The notes under the pieces were generated by a model, which was not told the origin of the DNA, ran no database searches, and worked only from the letters and a program-made list of their open reading frames with translations. From positions 18,525,288-18,589,287 of the forward strand of contig CM030717.1 of the NCBI GenBank assembly GCA_017979445.1: 64,000 bases of DNA, given 5' to 3'. Source of the DNA: Akebia trifoliata. Its lineage: Eukaryota > Streptophyta > Magnoliopsida > Ranunculales > Lardizabalaceae. Of this stretch, positions 1 through 9,642 are shown piece by piece (within the stretch, counting starts at the first letter, position 1; every line of letters begins with the position of its first letter). The position numbers and the translations under genes were made by a program.

Positions 1-86
1 ATTTCTGTATTATTATATTGATATTTTTAGTTATTTTGGTATTTTGGAGTCGTGAGGCTGGTCTGACATTGTCTCAATTGTGCTAG

Positions 87-612
87 ATAGAGAAGGTTGA
101 ACTAGATGCTTCCTTGAAGATGAGAGAGAAGTCATCCAATGATCGAATTTTTGCAAATGGGTCAGACCCTCCAAACGAACATTTGAGTTTCTTGGAGGTA
201 GTTCCTTCACTATTGTGTAGTTGTTATGTTGGGATCATTAACAACTAGTAGTCCCAGAAAAGTAATTTATTCTTGTCTTAGTTTTCTGTCAATACCAGTT
301 TACCAATTTTCATGATCTATGTGCTCCACTATTCATTATTATTTATGTATGTGCAATTGGTTTCTTTATTAGGTGCTGCTCTCATGCACACGCACTCCAC
401 ATTGCATATTAACTGATTTTTCATATTTATTTACTCATGTAGACACACTAAATATTTCAAAGTATAAGCTCCTAACATTGCTGCCTGTGTACTAGAATAT
501 GGTCTAGTGATAGTATTGAATAGCAGGAGAATGCTCTGAAGCAAGCAAGAACAAGTCAGGAGGAGGTTAGGAAGATGAACAGCAGTGAACTTCAGAAAAA
601 GGAAATTATTCG
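87..612 (+). CDS. Candidate exon pair of an unidentified coiled-coil gene (partial)
   Basis: Two open blocks are flanked by splice-like dinucleotides. The first, about 87-197, follows a TGCTAG acceptor-like site, encodes 37 codons (includes VELDASLKMREKSSND) and ends at GAG|GTAG. The second, about 527-612, follows AGCAG, encodes a charged Q/E/K-rich helix (includes ALKQARTSQEEVRKMN) and ends at CG|GTTAC. The intervening 329 bases are AT-rich and intron-like, and the phases join without a break. The composition suggests part of a coiled-coil protein, but I do not recognise the family. No upstream exon, start or stop can be seen, and the right side runs into repeats, so this may be the end of a real gene cut by the window edge or a relic. 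Seen: ORF blocks and GT/AG edges. Inferred: exon status. Confidence 0.35.
198..526. other. AT-rich stretch, intron-like
   Basis: No ORF or repeat is recognised. It lies between the two exon-like blocks and is T-rich, as plant introns usually are. Confidence 0.3.
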
Positions 613-1180
613 GTTACAATGTTCACGAGTAGAATTATTTGTCTTGGCAAAGAAACTTCCAGATTATAATTTTCTTTCAATTTTGAAGAGTTACAAACCA
701 GCAATACCATCTCTACAACAAAATGAGGGTTTTGCAAAAGAGTCCACCTAGTCTTTACTAAGGAGACAATGTGATTATTAAGTCGCTCCTTGCAAGAGTT
801 GTAAGATGACAATTTGAGGATTTTATTGATGACTACAGAATATGCATATTTGTGTGTGTGTGTGTGTGTGTAAAACCATGTATGCTAGTCTCTACATTGT
901 GGTGAATCATGTATAGGATGTAAGCAACTAAAGGGTGTGTAACATGTGTCACGACTTGATAGTCTGTTTGGTGCCTATTTGAGTTGTGGTAGCTTTCTTG
1001 CTTAATTGATAGAAACCAAATTTTTATGATTTTAATTATCACTTCGTATTACATGACAACCAAATGAGTATCCATTTTGATTTCTATGGTCGATATGGAT
1101 GCCCATCATATTCTTGTTCTATGATTTTTCTTTTGTTTTTTTTTTTTTCTTATTTTTTTATTTATTATTTCGTTCATTGT
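613..1180. other. Unassigned AT-rich sequence
   Basis: No convincing gene. Short minus-strand ORFs of fewer than 70 codons occur but have no recognisable domain. The stretch contains the (TG)10 microsatellite and a T-rich run at about 1127-1160. Confidence 0.4.
851..871. repeat. (TG)10 microsatellite
   Basis: Ten uninterrupted TG dinucleotides plus one T. It produces a histidine/threonine-rich shadow ORF on the minus strand that is not a gene. Confidence 0.95.
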
Positions 1181-1189
1181 GATTGGTGA

Positions 1190-1419
1190 ATTAGAGGACC
1201 GTGCTATTATTTGTTAAACCTCCAAATTCGACAGTCATACTCTATGGATTTTTTTAAAATTTTTTTTAAGCCCATTCTCCAATAATTTGCTAGTCCAGGG
1301 CCGTCAAAAAAAAATTCTATAAGAGAATATTTGATGGGCATATTTGACGGGAAGGACCGTCAAATTTCTCAAAATTTGACGGACTAAGACCATCAAATAT
1401 GGGCCTTTTTCACATAGTG
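1190..1419 (-). mobile_element. Terminus of a CACTA-like (En/Spm) DNA transposon, one end only
   Basis: Read on the minus strand from 1419, the sequence begins CACTATGTGAAAAAGG, a typical CACTA-type terminal inverted repeat. Several copies of a subterminal CCGTCAAA / TTTGACGG motif follow in both orientations between about 1290 and 1400. Such clustered subterminal repeats are a family hallmark. No partner terminus and no transposase is visible in the window, so this is an isolated end or the relic of a small derivative. Seen: terminal motif and repeats. Inferred: family. Confidence 0.5.
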
Positions 1420-1680
1420 TTAGAAGTTTTGGAATGGGATGATTTTTGGTGAGGATGATCTCTACGGTTAGAAGATCCTCCTCACCAAAAGTCAGCCCAT
1501 TCTGAAATTTCTAGCCCCATGTTTACAAGTTAAAAAATCGTGGACCGTCCATTTTTTGTAAACCATTTTTGATGGGGTTAGAAGTTTTGGAATGGGCTGA
1601 TTTTTGGTGAGGATGATCTCCTCACCATAAAGATCATCTTCACCAAAAAAAGCAGCCTATTCCAAAACTTCTAACCCATG
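1420..1680. repeat. Double foldback (two consecutive inverted-repeat hairpins), MITE-like
   Basis: Left arm 1420-1466 pairs with 1468-1517, and a second left arm at about 1576-1622 pairs with about 1626-1676. The two left arms are near copies of each other (core TTAGAAGTTTTGGAATGGG, then TTTTTGGTGAGGATGATCT), and each right arm is the reverse complement. Loops are only a few bases. The hairpins are separated by about 57 bases containing another partial inverted match. No coding capacity. It begins directly after the CACTA-like terminus. Confidence 0.65.
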
Positions 1681-1738
1681 TAGGACAAAACATGTTGGGC
1701 GAAGCGTAGGGTAAATAGTAAGGTGCCGAACGGGACCC

Positions 1739-2613
1739 TATATATATATATATCATTTTTCTTTCAAAATAAATAATTAATTAACATTACAGAGTTGAAA
1801 ATGGATATCTAGTTTCTACTATGCAATTGTAGTTACGCGGCCTAAATTAAATAACAGAATAGAAACATAAATTGCGCTTCGCACTACAGAAAGTAAATAA
1901 ACATGAAACCAATATCAATATCCCTAGATATTCGTTCACCAACCTATATACAAGATTACAATATAAAATGCAGACATCACCCCCCAAGTGTGATTCTTAC
2001 ATTTTACCATTTCATCCCCTTTTCCCATTTTTCGATTCTTGCACTTTTTACGCTTTCAAATACATCATTCATTGTTCGATATTCATTCACTTAAATATTC
2101 ATTTTTCAATATTAAATCATTTTTCACACTTTGAAATTTATTTTTATCATTTAAATTAAAAATTTATAAAATTTATATCAAAACGAGGTTCGAGCAGAGC
2201 ACAGAACCCAAATAACGAAAATAACATGGTGAAATGTCCTACCCACGTATAATGTGTTATGAAATACAATTAAATACATCAAATATAAATGTATGGGCGT
2301 GAATTTGAAATATAAAAAGAATCCTATATTTTTTAAAACAAATTACAAATTTTCATTAAAATCCTAAATTTGATTTTTTCAATCTACGATTGTAAATAAA
2401 AATTGACAATCCTTACTAATCTCAATGCGGGAAAATTGAAATATGTGTGTAGAAATCGAGATAATCAGTATTGAAATCGAGGCGGATTGAATGTCGAGGT
2501 AACTAAGTTTTGAATATGGTCTAGTGGCTTTAAAGATCTAGATACCGTTGTCCTATCTCCCTTTTGAGACAAAAGACGATTTGGCCTCAAAATAGATGAA
2601 ATCTAAGGTTTAA
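1739..2613 (-). mobile_element. Old minus-strand Tekay-like LTR, middle part (left half of a split LTR)
   Basis: The reverse complement aligns with the middle of element A's LTR, roughly from the segment after the first third to the TA-repeat at about 4495. Landmarks include the block with AAAATGCAGACATCACCCC and the block GGATATCTAGTTTC. Divergence is high, with many substitutions and indels, so it is much older than A. It stops at the left in a TATATA run at 1739 and loses the last third of the LTR. It continues across element A at 12803-13647. Confidence 0.8.
2609..2613. repeat. Left target-site duplication of element A (TTTAA)
   Basis: TTTAA lies directly before the TG of the 5' LTR and is repeated exactly at 12803-12807, after the CA of the 3' LTR. 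Confidence 0.92.
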
Positions 2614-5600
2614 TGTAACACCCCAAATTTTTAATTCGTATCTCGAGGAAAAATAAATAGTGGAATTTTAAGAAAATCTTGAAAGTGGGACTTATGGTAA
2701 AACTGTAAGACCTTGTTCTGATCATTTTTAATGGAATCTGACCACACCATTAGATTCAAAATGATCGAAAAACATAGTTTAGCCTGTAAGCACGCTCAAA
2801 TGCGAGTCCGAATATAAAAGTTACAAAATCCTCGATTACCGGATCGGACTAGGCTAAAACAGTGACTTTTTGTTAGAGCAATAATTTTTAAAATTTGATC
2901 ATACCATTGGATTCATAACGAAAAATTATTCAACATGGACTATTTATTTGTCATTTTTGGAGATCAGGAAGTTGAATTATCGCCAAAAACGAAAACGACA
3001 TCAAGTTTAGGGGTCACGTCAGGCCAAAAATGTAAATTTTTTATGGAGACATAATTTGTAGAAATTGACTATACCATTAGATCCGGAACGAAAAATTAGG
3101 CGAAATAGAGTATTCGTTTGTCAGTTTTGGAGACCGAATGACCAAGTTATCATCGATCAAAACAATAGGCGAAATACCGAATTCGTCCCAAATATTATTT
3201 AAATAATATTTTTAAATTTTTTTATATAACTCATTTTCCCCAACGCGTCATTACAGCCGAGCCAAATACGAAAAAAAAATTTGATTTCTTCCGATTTTCC
3301 ACCTCAGATCTCTCGCAAACGGTCCACTTTCGACGATCACCGCAGAAGAGAAAAAGATCCGCAGCTACGTTCTCTACAAAACCCACCCAACCTTTCTTCG
3401 TTTCACTTTCTATTTCACCCGATATCGTCAAAAATCAGCCGTATTTGGATACAGAAATTTCGAAACTTTGACCTCGGATTTCGTCCGTTTCGGGGTCAAA
3501 TCGCTTTCCGACGCAGAAGGGAGAAACGTCCGCAGCCTCATTCTCTACATAACCCAACCAAGTTCCTTTCGTTTTCTCGTCTTTTTCACCCCGTATAGTC
3601 AAAAATCAGTCGTATTTTTATACGGAGATTTTCGTAACTTCGACCTCGGTTTTCATCGATTTCGGGGTCAAACCGTCTTTCGCCGTAGAAGGGAGAAGAG
3701 ACGAGCACATCGAGATCTTCGAAACCACCAAGCCAGTTTCGAAAATCAGCCGCTTCGAAGTTCGGTCCATCTCGATTATCGCGCCAATCGCCTCGATTTT
3801 CGCGCACGTGCTTCAATTCCGTCGCCTAGTGATTGTAAGGAACTCTCAATTTCTATTAGTAATCATAGATTGTGAAAATTGCATTTAGGATTTTATTGGA
3901 AAAATTTGGATGTATTTCCGAAATATAGAATTCTTTGTTTATTTCAAAATTCACGCCAGAAATTGCATGTTTGATATGTTTAATTGTATTTTTAACAAAT
4001 TATACGTGGGTAGAGTATTTTAACGGGTTATTGCCATAAATTGGGTCTTGTGCACTGCTCGAACCCCGTTTTGATATGAAATTTGTATTTTTTTTTCATA
4101 TTATTGATAGAAATAAATTCTATAGTTGAAAAATGTGATTTAATATTCAATGAACTCATATTGAGTTGATGAATATCAGAAAATAGATATTTTATGAAGA
4201 GATTGAAAACTGTAAAAGTCGAAAAAAGGGAAAAAGGGTATGAAACGGTAAAATGTCAGAGTCACACCCGAGGGGTGATGTCTGCATTTTACGTTGTTCT
4301 GTTGTATGCAGGTTGGTGAACAGATATCCAGGGATAATGTTACTGGTTGCATGTTTATTTACTTTCTGTTAGCGCGAGGCGCTCTGTTATGTTATTTATT
4401 TTAGGCCGGGTGGCCACACTTGCATGGTAGGAAACTGGATATCTATTCTCAACCTTGTATTGTTAATTTCTCTTTTGTTTTCAAATGAAAATAATATATA
4501 TATGTAGCTATTTTGTGAGCTATTAAAGAGTTTTTGAATGCCTGAAGGGATAGTGCGTCATATCATCCGGAGTGGTGTACTATCCTGGGATGTACGGTAG
4601 GGACCACCAAACTCATACGTGGTATGGGACGCATATGAGAGTGGAGTCACAACTGGAATCCGGGTTTATTCTCTCTATCTTTACCAGTGAACTTGTAATG
4701 TAAAGGTGGTCGTATACGAATGGTTTGTATATTTGGGAATCACTTGCACGCCTGATAGGCATAGACGAAGATGATTAGTCAGTGATCACTAACAATCTAT
4801 AGTAGTCGAACGTTCTGACACATCGAAAAGAGACCCATTGCTTACGGTCACGTCAAACGGCCAGCCTGAGCCGGATAAATGGTCAACCAAACGTGGTAAG
4901 TGCAGCGACCGGCCACAAAATCAGGAACTAAAAGCCAGAGAGAAATTGTAACATCATGTCCCGACTGGGAGCGATCCAGTCGTGAATCCCAACACTCTAA
5001 TTCCAATACTCCACCATTATGTATTATGTATCTGTTGCTTATTTTGATATATAAAATGAAATGCATGTTTATTGTTTCCATTTGATCAATTAGATTTGTA
5101 TAAAAAGAGAATGTTATAGTGAGTACTGCTGATCGATGTAATGTGAGTTTTAAAATGTTTAGTTGCTCATCCCTGGCTATATATACCAGTTAATCGTAGG
5201 TTTCTTCTGTAAAACTTTGTTTATTTTAAAATGATTCAGTACGTTTATTCGTTCATGTTAGGAGAGGTTATTTGCAGAAATTGTTGCTTCCTTACTGGGT
5301 AACAATTGTTACTCACCCTTTCCTTCTCCATTTTTTTTAGTTTCAGATCTGAAGCTTGGCGAAACAAGTGTAGAACAAGAGCGAGGATCATCTGGTTGGT
5401 CAGATAGACAACCAGAGTTCGTCACCTGGTAAATACTAGGGCTATACCCCCTAGTGGTGTCAATTCCCCCAGGTAGTTTTATGGATTCTGTCTTGAGTGT
5501 TAGGAATTCTGTTAGAGTGAGAAATTTTGTAAAATCCTGTATTCTGGTTATTCTTCCGCAATCTGATATTTCATTCGTTATTAGATGTATTTAAGCTTCC

Positions 5601-5774
5601 GCTAGTATTATATTTTGTATATGTATGCAGGATTGTATGTCGTTTATCAGGTGCAGGTTGAACGCCTTGGAATGCTAACATAAACAGAGGAGACCATGCC
5701 GAAATTTTGAGGTGCCACCTAGTACCTCGAGATCTGACATGGGGATTTGTGTTAGCGTTCGGCGGGGCGCCACA
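2614..5774 (+). repeat. 5' LTR of element A
   Basis: Starts TGTAACACCCC and ends GGGGCGCCACA. At 3161 bp it is unusually long. A TATATAA motif at 3223-3229 is followed by a CT-rich, comparatively GC-richer stretch (3280-3840) that gives several shadow ORFs on both strands. These recur in the 3' LTR and are not genes. TATA and U3/R/U5 limits are inferred only. Confidence 0.95.
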
Positions 5775-5776
5775 GA

Positions 5777-5788
5777 TGGTATCAGAGC
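5777..5788 (+). promoter_or_regulatory. Primer-binding site, initiator tRNA-Met (element A)
   Basis: TGGTATCAGAGC, two bases after the LTR end, is the standard plant initiator tRNA-Met primer site used by most Copia elements and chromoviruses. Confidence 0.93.
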
Positions 5789-6109
5789 ATAGTATTAGAT
5801 CCGTATGGGATACTGATCTGCTATGTTTTAGAGAATTGGCTGATACCACATATATTAGAGCAATAATCATAGAGTGTCACTAGGAATTCGATATCCGAGC
5901 TCATTAATAATTCCGTATTGGAATTATGAGTTTTTCTGTGTCTAGAAGTTTATAGAGCCTTGTAAGCCTAAGATAGGATTCTAAGTTTATTTTGTTAGTA
6001 ATGGAAATGGAGTCCATTACTAAGTTCCAAGCTACGATGGTAATTCATAATTTGGTAAGAGCGATTTTGGCCGTATTCTGATAATTGCCTTGTTACGGAT
6101 AAACACAAG

Positions 6110-6510
6110 CGAGAGGAATGGACGAGGCAAAGGCTGAAACGCAATGTAGACGAGACAGATTCTAGACCCGACCACTAACCTAATAGCACAGTTAATGTCG
6201 TTCATGGGACAGATGGTTGTGTCTCATATCAAGTCTAAGGGGAAAGTATGAATAATACAACCACCACCTTGAAGCCAAATAGAAGGAAAACAATTAGTTT
6301 CTAATAAGCGATAAACAATTACGAAACTAGTAAATTCATAGGAAAAATAACCATACATGAGGAATGAGATGATAGACATACATACTCGATGGATGGAAGA
6401 ATTTTATAAGAAACAATAACACATACCACTAAATCAATCGAAAGAAAGAGTTATGATATATTACGAATGTGGCAAATTGGGACATAAAGGAGAGCAATGT
6501 TCGGGTCAAC
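6110..6510 (+). pseudogene. Decayed gag N-terminal region with zinc-knuckle-like motif (element A)
   Basis: About 6117-6240 has traces of the charged and glutamine-rich N-terminal gag segment usual in Tekay elements, broken by stops. At 6457-6502 one frame reads IYYECGKLGHKGEQCS, a zinc knuckle in which the first Cys position holds Tyr. It lies upstream of the gag core rather than downstream, so this part is rearranged or derives from a second gag fragment. No ORF longer than about 75 codons covers it. Confidence 0.5.
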
Positions 6511-6839
6511 GTTAGTTGATTAAGGATGTGTGGCTCTGAAAGATGCTAGACAAACCAATGTATGAGATTATGAGACCACCATATTTTAATAAAGTTGATA
6601 ACGTATTCATGCCATCCCGAACAAATAAGACTAATGATCGGAAGTGAGAGATGGTACAAGACTTACCACAATTGTAAGGTGTACCATTAAATCCAAGAAA
6701 TGAGGAATTGCTGGACTTATTCTCAAGAGAAATACTATTCAACCTTAGAGATCATTACCACAAGGTCGTGCCTTTGAAGAATGAGAGAATTTCCCAGCCC
6801 AAATGATAGGTAAATCCAATAATGTGGTTGTAGAATTTT

Positions 6840-7250
6840 CAACGATTACGTCCACCAAGATTTGGGGGTTTTTCCGATTCGATTGAGGTCAATCAGTGGA
6901 TTTTGAAGATCTGAAAGATTTTGAGTACCATGTAATACCCAAGAGATCAATGGGTGACGGTGATTACATTCCAGTTGAATGAGGATGCCAATCATTAGTA
7001 ACGTTTGAGAGGAATATATTGGGAGATGGATCGTTTGAGTGGGTAGAATTCAAGAGGATATTTGTTAATTGATTTATATTTGAGACTTCTCGAAAAGTCA
7101 AACACTAGGAGTTTTTGAGATCAATGCAAGGTAATCTATCAATTATAGAGACTAAGATATGATATTCATTAGGTTGTCACGATATGCGCCCGAGCTTATC
7201 CTGACAGATCTGTAGAAGGGCCGTAAATTCTTTAGAGGACTATAAACTTA
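6840..7250 (+). pseudogene. Decayed gag capsid region (element A)
   Basis: Frame-hopping translation shows the order of landmarks of a chromovirus gag capsid: RPPRFGG near 6849, then QWILKI, then WVTVITFQLNEDA, then EFLRSMQGNLS near 7110. Many stops and frameshifts interrupt it, so no capsid protein can be made. The similarity is by recognition of the Tekay-type gag pattern. A profile search would be needed to set exact limits. Confidence 0.6.
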
Positions 7251-7640
7251 CCTAAGGGTCAGGAGGTCGATGATTGAGACTACCAATTATAGAGATACAG
7301 TAAATCGAGCTTAAATGATAAAATGAGAGTAGATAGAGTTACAGACTTCTAGAGGGTAAATTAGGCAACCTTAGACTTCTTCTCCTCTTAGATCAGATTC
7401 GGCCAAGAGGTCGATGAATTCGAGGCTAACCTTCCCCGGATCAATGTATCCACAATATAGAACTCCTCCACTATCAAGTTGTAGAGTTTTCCCATCACTG
7501 AGTTAGAGAGCAGTTGAAGCTCCAATGATGCCAACAGGGCCAAAGGAATCAACAAGGCAGGTTCAGAGCCTACAGACCCTAGTCTTCCAACTACCCACTT
7601 CACAGAGATCTATGAAGACAAGATCATTGACATTGTTACG

Positions 7641-7682
7641 CGTTTGATCAGGTGGGACATATCAAGAAAGAATATCCTCTAT
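7641..7682 (+). pseudogene. Damaged gag zinc knuckle (element A)
   Basis: One frame reads FDQVGHIKKEYPL, matching the second half of a CCHC knuckle. Tyr stands at the last Cys position and the first two Cys are lost to frame disruption. Confidence 0.5.
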
Positions 7683-8039
7683 CACAGGCGCAAGTAAGAG
7701 CTATGACCTAGGAGAAAGTACCTATCTCCGATGAAGTTTTGGAAGTAATGATTTTTAATTATAATATTAAAAAGTGGAGTTATATTCAACACTAGTTCCT
7801 CTAGATCATATAATTCTGTGAAGAGTTTGCATACTTACTAGATCTAGAAACTATTGACATGAATTAAGTAATGAAATTATTTATACCATTGGGAGGCCTT
7901 GCGAAGAAAGAATAAGATTATTGGAAGATCATTTAAGAATTTGCAAAATAGGTATTAGAATAATTGTAAAGTGTGAAAAGACAAGTGATGTTCAATTGGT
8001 ATGCTAGTCTTTATTCAATAGTCTAGTCAATTACTCGTA

Positions 8040-8480
8040 TATTATGCTAGTGGATAAGCAAATGCTTCTTGTATATCCTTCATGTCAGAGCTACTTCCTC
8101 GAATATCAATGCAGGGAATCGCGTATCTTTCCTTTCGATTGAAAATGGCTTAACTTTGGGAGTCTAACGATTGAACTATTAGGTGAAGCAGCTCTTGCTT
8201 TACGACTTCTTGAATTAATTATCCTTCTTTAAAAAGATAGATCCTCTTTTCCATTTTATCTTTCTATCATCGGTGCCGGTTCTAACTCTTCTTTTGCCTT
8301 CTCCTTTCACGATCGTCTTCTAGTAGAAGAATTCATTATTATCGTTCTCGTTATGTGATCAATGCTTTCTACAAATAAACGCTCACTTCGAGACTTCGAT
8401 CGTGACTCCTTTTCACTCCTCAAAACGAAAGCGCTATAAGTAAAGATAATGATTCCGTAGAACGGCGACTACCACCTGCC
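8040..8480. other. Pyrimidine-rich insert of foreign composition inside element A
   Basis: The plus strand of the surrounding interior is purine-rich and C-poor, but this block switches to a CT-rich plus strand (for example around 8270-8330). It carries no retroelement motif and sits where pol should be. It could be an organelle-derived or other insertion picked up before the element last moved. I cannot identify a source by eye. Confidence 0.35.
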
Positions 8481-8890
8481 TGTACCCATATCCATCCTAA
8501 AGAAATTTAGTAGAGTATAAGTTAGGAGGTGGGTCGATGTAAAATGTGAGAAAGAATAATCTTGTGACAATGTTGCATTAATGGTGACTTAATAGAATTG
8601 TGAGAAATAGATGAAGAATGTAAGATAGCAATATTACTTATGAACTGAAAGTCATGAGAGATAGTTGGTAGATTAGTAAAAGTTAATTATGGTACTATCA
8701 ATATTGGATGATAAGTGGAAAAATGTATGATTTAGGCAAAATATAAAGTTACATGAATAAGGATTAATTGATATTACAATGATATTTAAACAGTAACTGG
8801 TCAATACTGTAATTTTGGGAGTAGAGAAAGAAAGCGTGTGACTTGCAGCTTATGGGATCGTTTAAAGTAGTTGAACAGATTTTGAGCAAG

Positions 8891-8990
8891 TTCACCGGAT
8901 GTTCTATGTGCCCATGTTGAAGAAGTATTTGTCAGGCCCTTTACATGTGGTTAGTTGCGAAACAATTTAATTGATGTAAGATTTACCTTC
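8891..8990 (+). pseudogene. Integrase C-terminal trace (element A)
   Basis: A short frame reads MFYVPMLKKYLSGPLHVVS, the conserved segment after the integrase core in Tekay-type chromoviruses. A damaged chromodomain-like start may follow (NYENYEEMSR near 9010). The catalytic core upstream is absent. This trace fixes the orientation (plus) and lineage of the element. Confidence 0.65.
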
Positions 8991-9059
8991 TTAATTAAGG
9001 TTTTAAATTATGAAAATTATGAGGAGATGTCACGGTAAGCAGAAATAGAATACTACATT

Positions 9060-9600
9060 GAATATAAAGATATTAGAGTATTGGGAATAGAGATTTTAAT
9101 GCAGTTTGTGAATCTAGTGTTAGTAGATATTTGTATTATAGTAGGGATATAGTAAGTGTAAAGGTTGTATATTATTTTATTAAGGAGTATTAACTGGTGT
9201 GCAAATAGTAGTAATGTATTTGCGGTAAGTCTATGCAATGAGGAGTAATAATCAGGGTAAGTATGAGTAAAACATAATAGACGGTGTAACTGGTGAGAGA
9301 AGTAAATATAAAGAACAGAGAAGATTTGAAGGAAGTGTTGTTGATAGATATTAGCAAGGAAGTGATATAAGGTGAATTAATTGTTATCTTAGGGTTAACA
9401 AATAATGGATTTGTTGGAGTATGAATTTGCATTAGAGTGATTAATTAATGAATGTGTTGGGTTGACGGAATATGGAAGACATAAGTCTACGAGTTATAAA
9501 TCAGATTGGTTTGAGACTAACAATAGATGGTAATCGAAAATAAATGTTGTTTCTTATATATGTCGTGTTAGTGGAATCGTGACAAAGCTCAATAAGGTAT
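9060..9600 (+). other. C-depleted, purine-rich non-coding segment of element A
   Basis: No coding signal. In 9061-9480 I count about 18 C in 420 bases, against a much higher G count. This gives long minus-strand shadow ORFs rich in Ile, Thr, Asn and Tyr that are not genes. Confidence 0.6.
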
Positions 9601-9630
9601 GATTTCAATTTCGAGGACGACATTTTTATT

Positions 9631-9642
9631 AAGGGGGGAGAA
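9631..9642 (+). promoter_or_regulatory. Polypurine tract of element A
   Basis: AAGGGGGGAGAA directly before the TG of the 3' LTR, where plus-strand synthesis primes. Confidence 0.9.

Noticed and set aside
3231..3875. ORFs of 66-135 codons on both strands inside the LTR of A, repeated almost exactly at 10308-10902
   Set aside because: They lie in LTR sequence, overlap each other on both strands, have no domain, and recur only because the LTR is duplicated.
4848..5085. 77-codon minus and 61-codon plus ORFs, with a copy at 11876-12109
   Set aside because: Inside the LTR of A and duplicated with it; overlapping on both strands.
9053..9432. Minus-strand ORFs rich in Ile, Thr, Asn and Tyr
   Set aside because: Explained by near absence of C on the plus strand; no domain and no start context.
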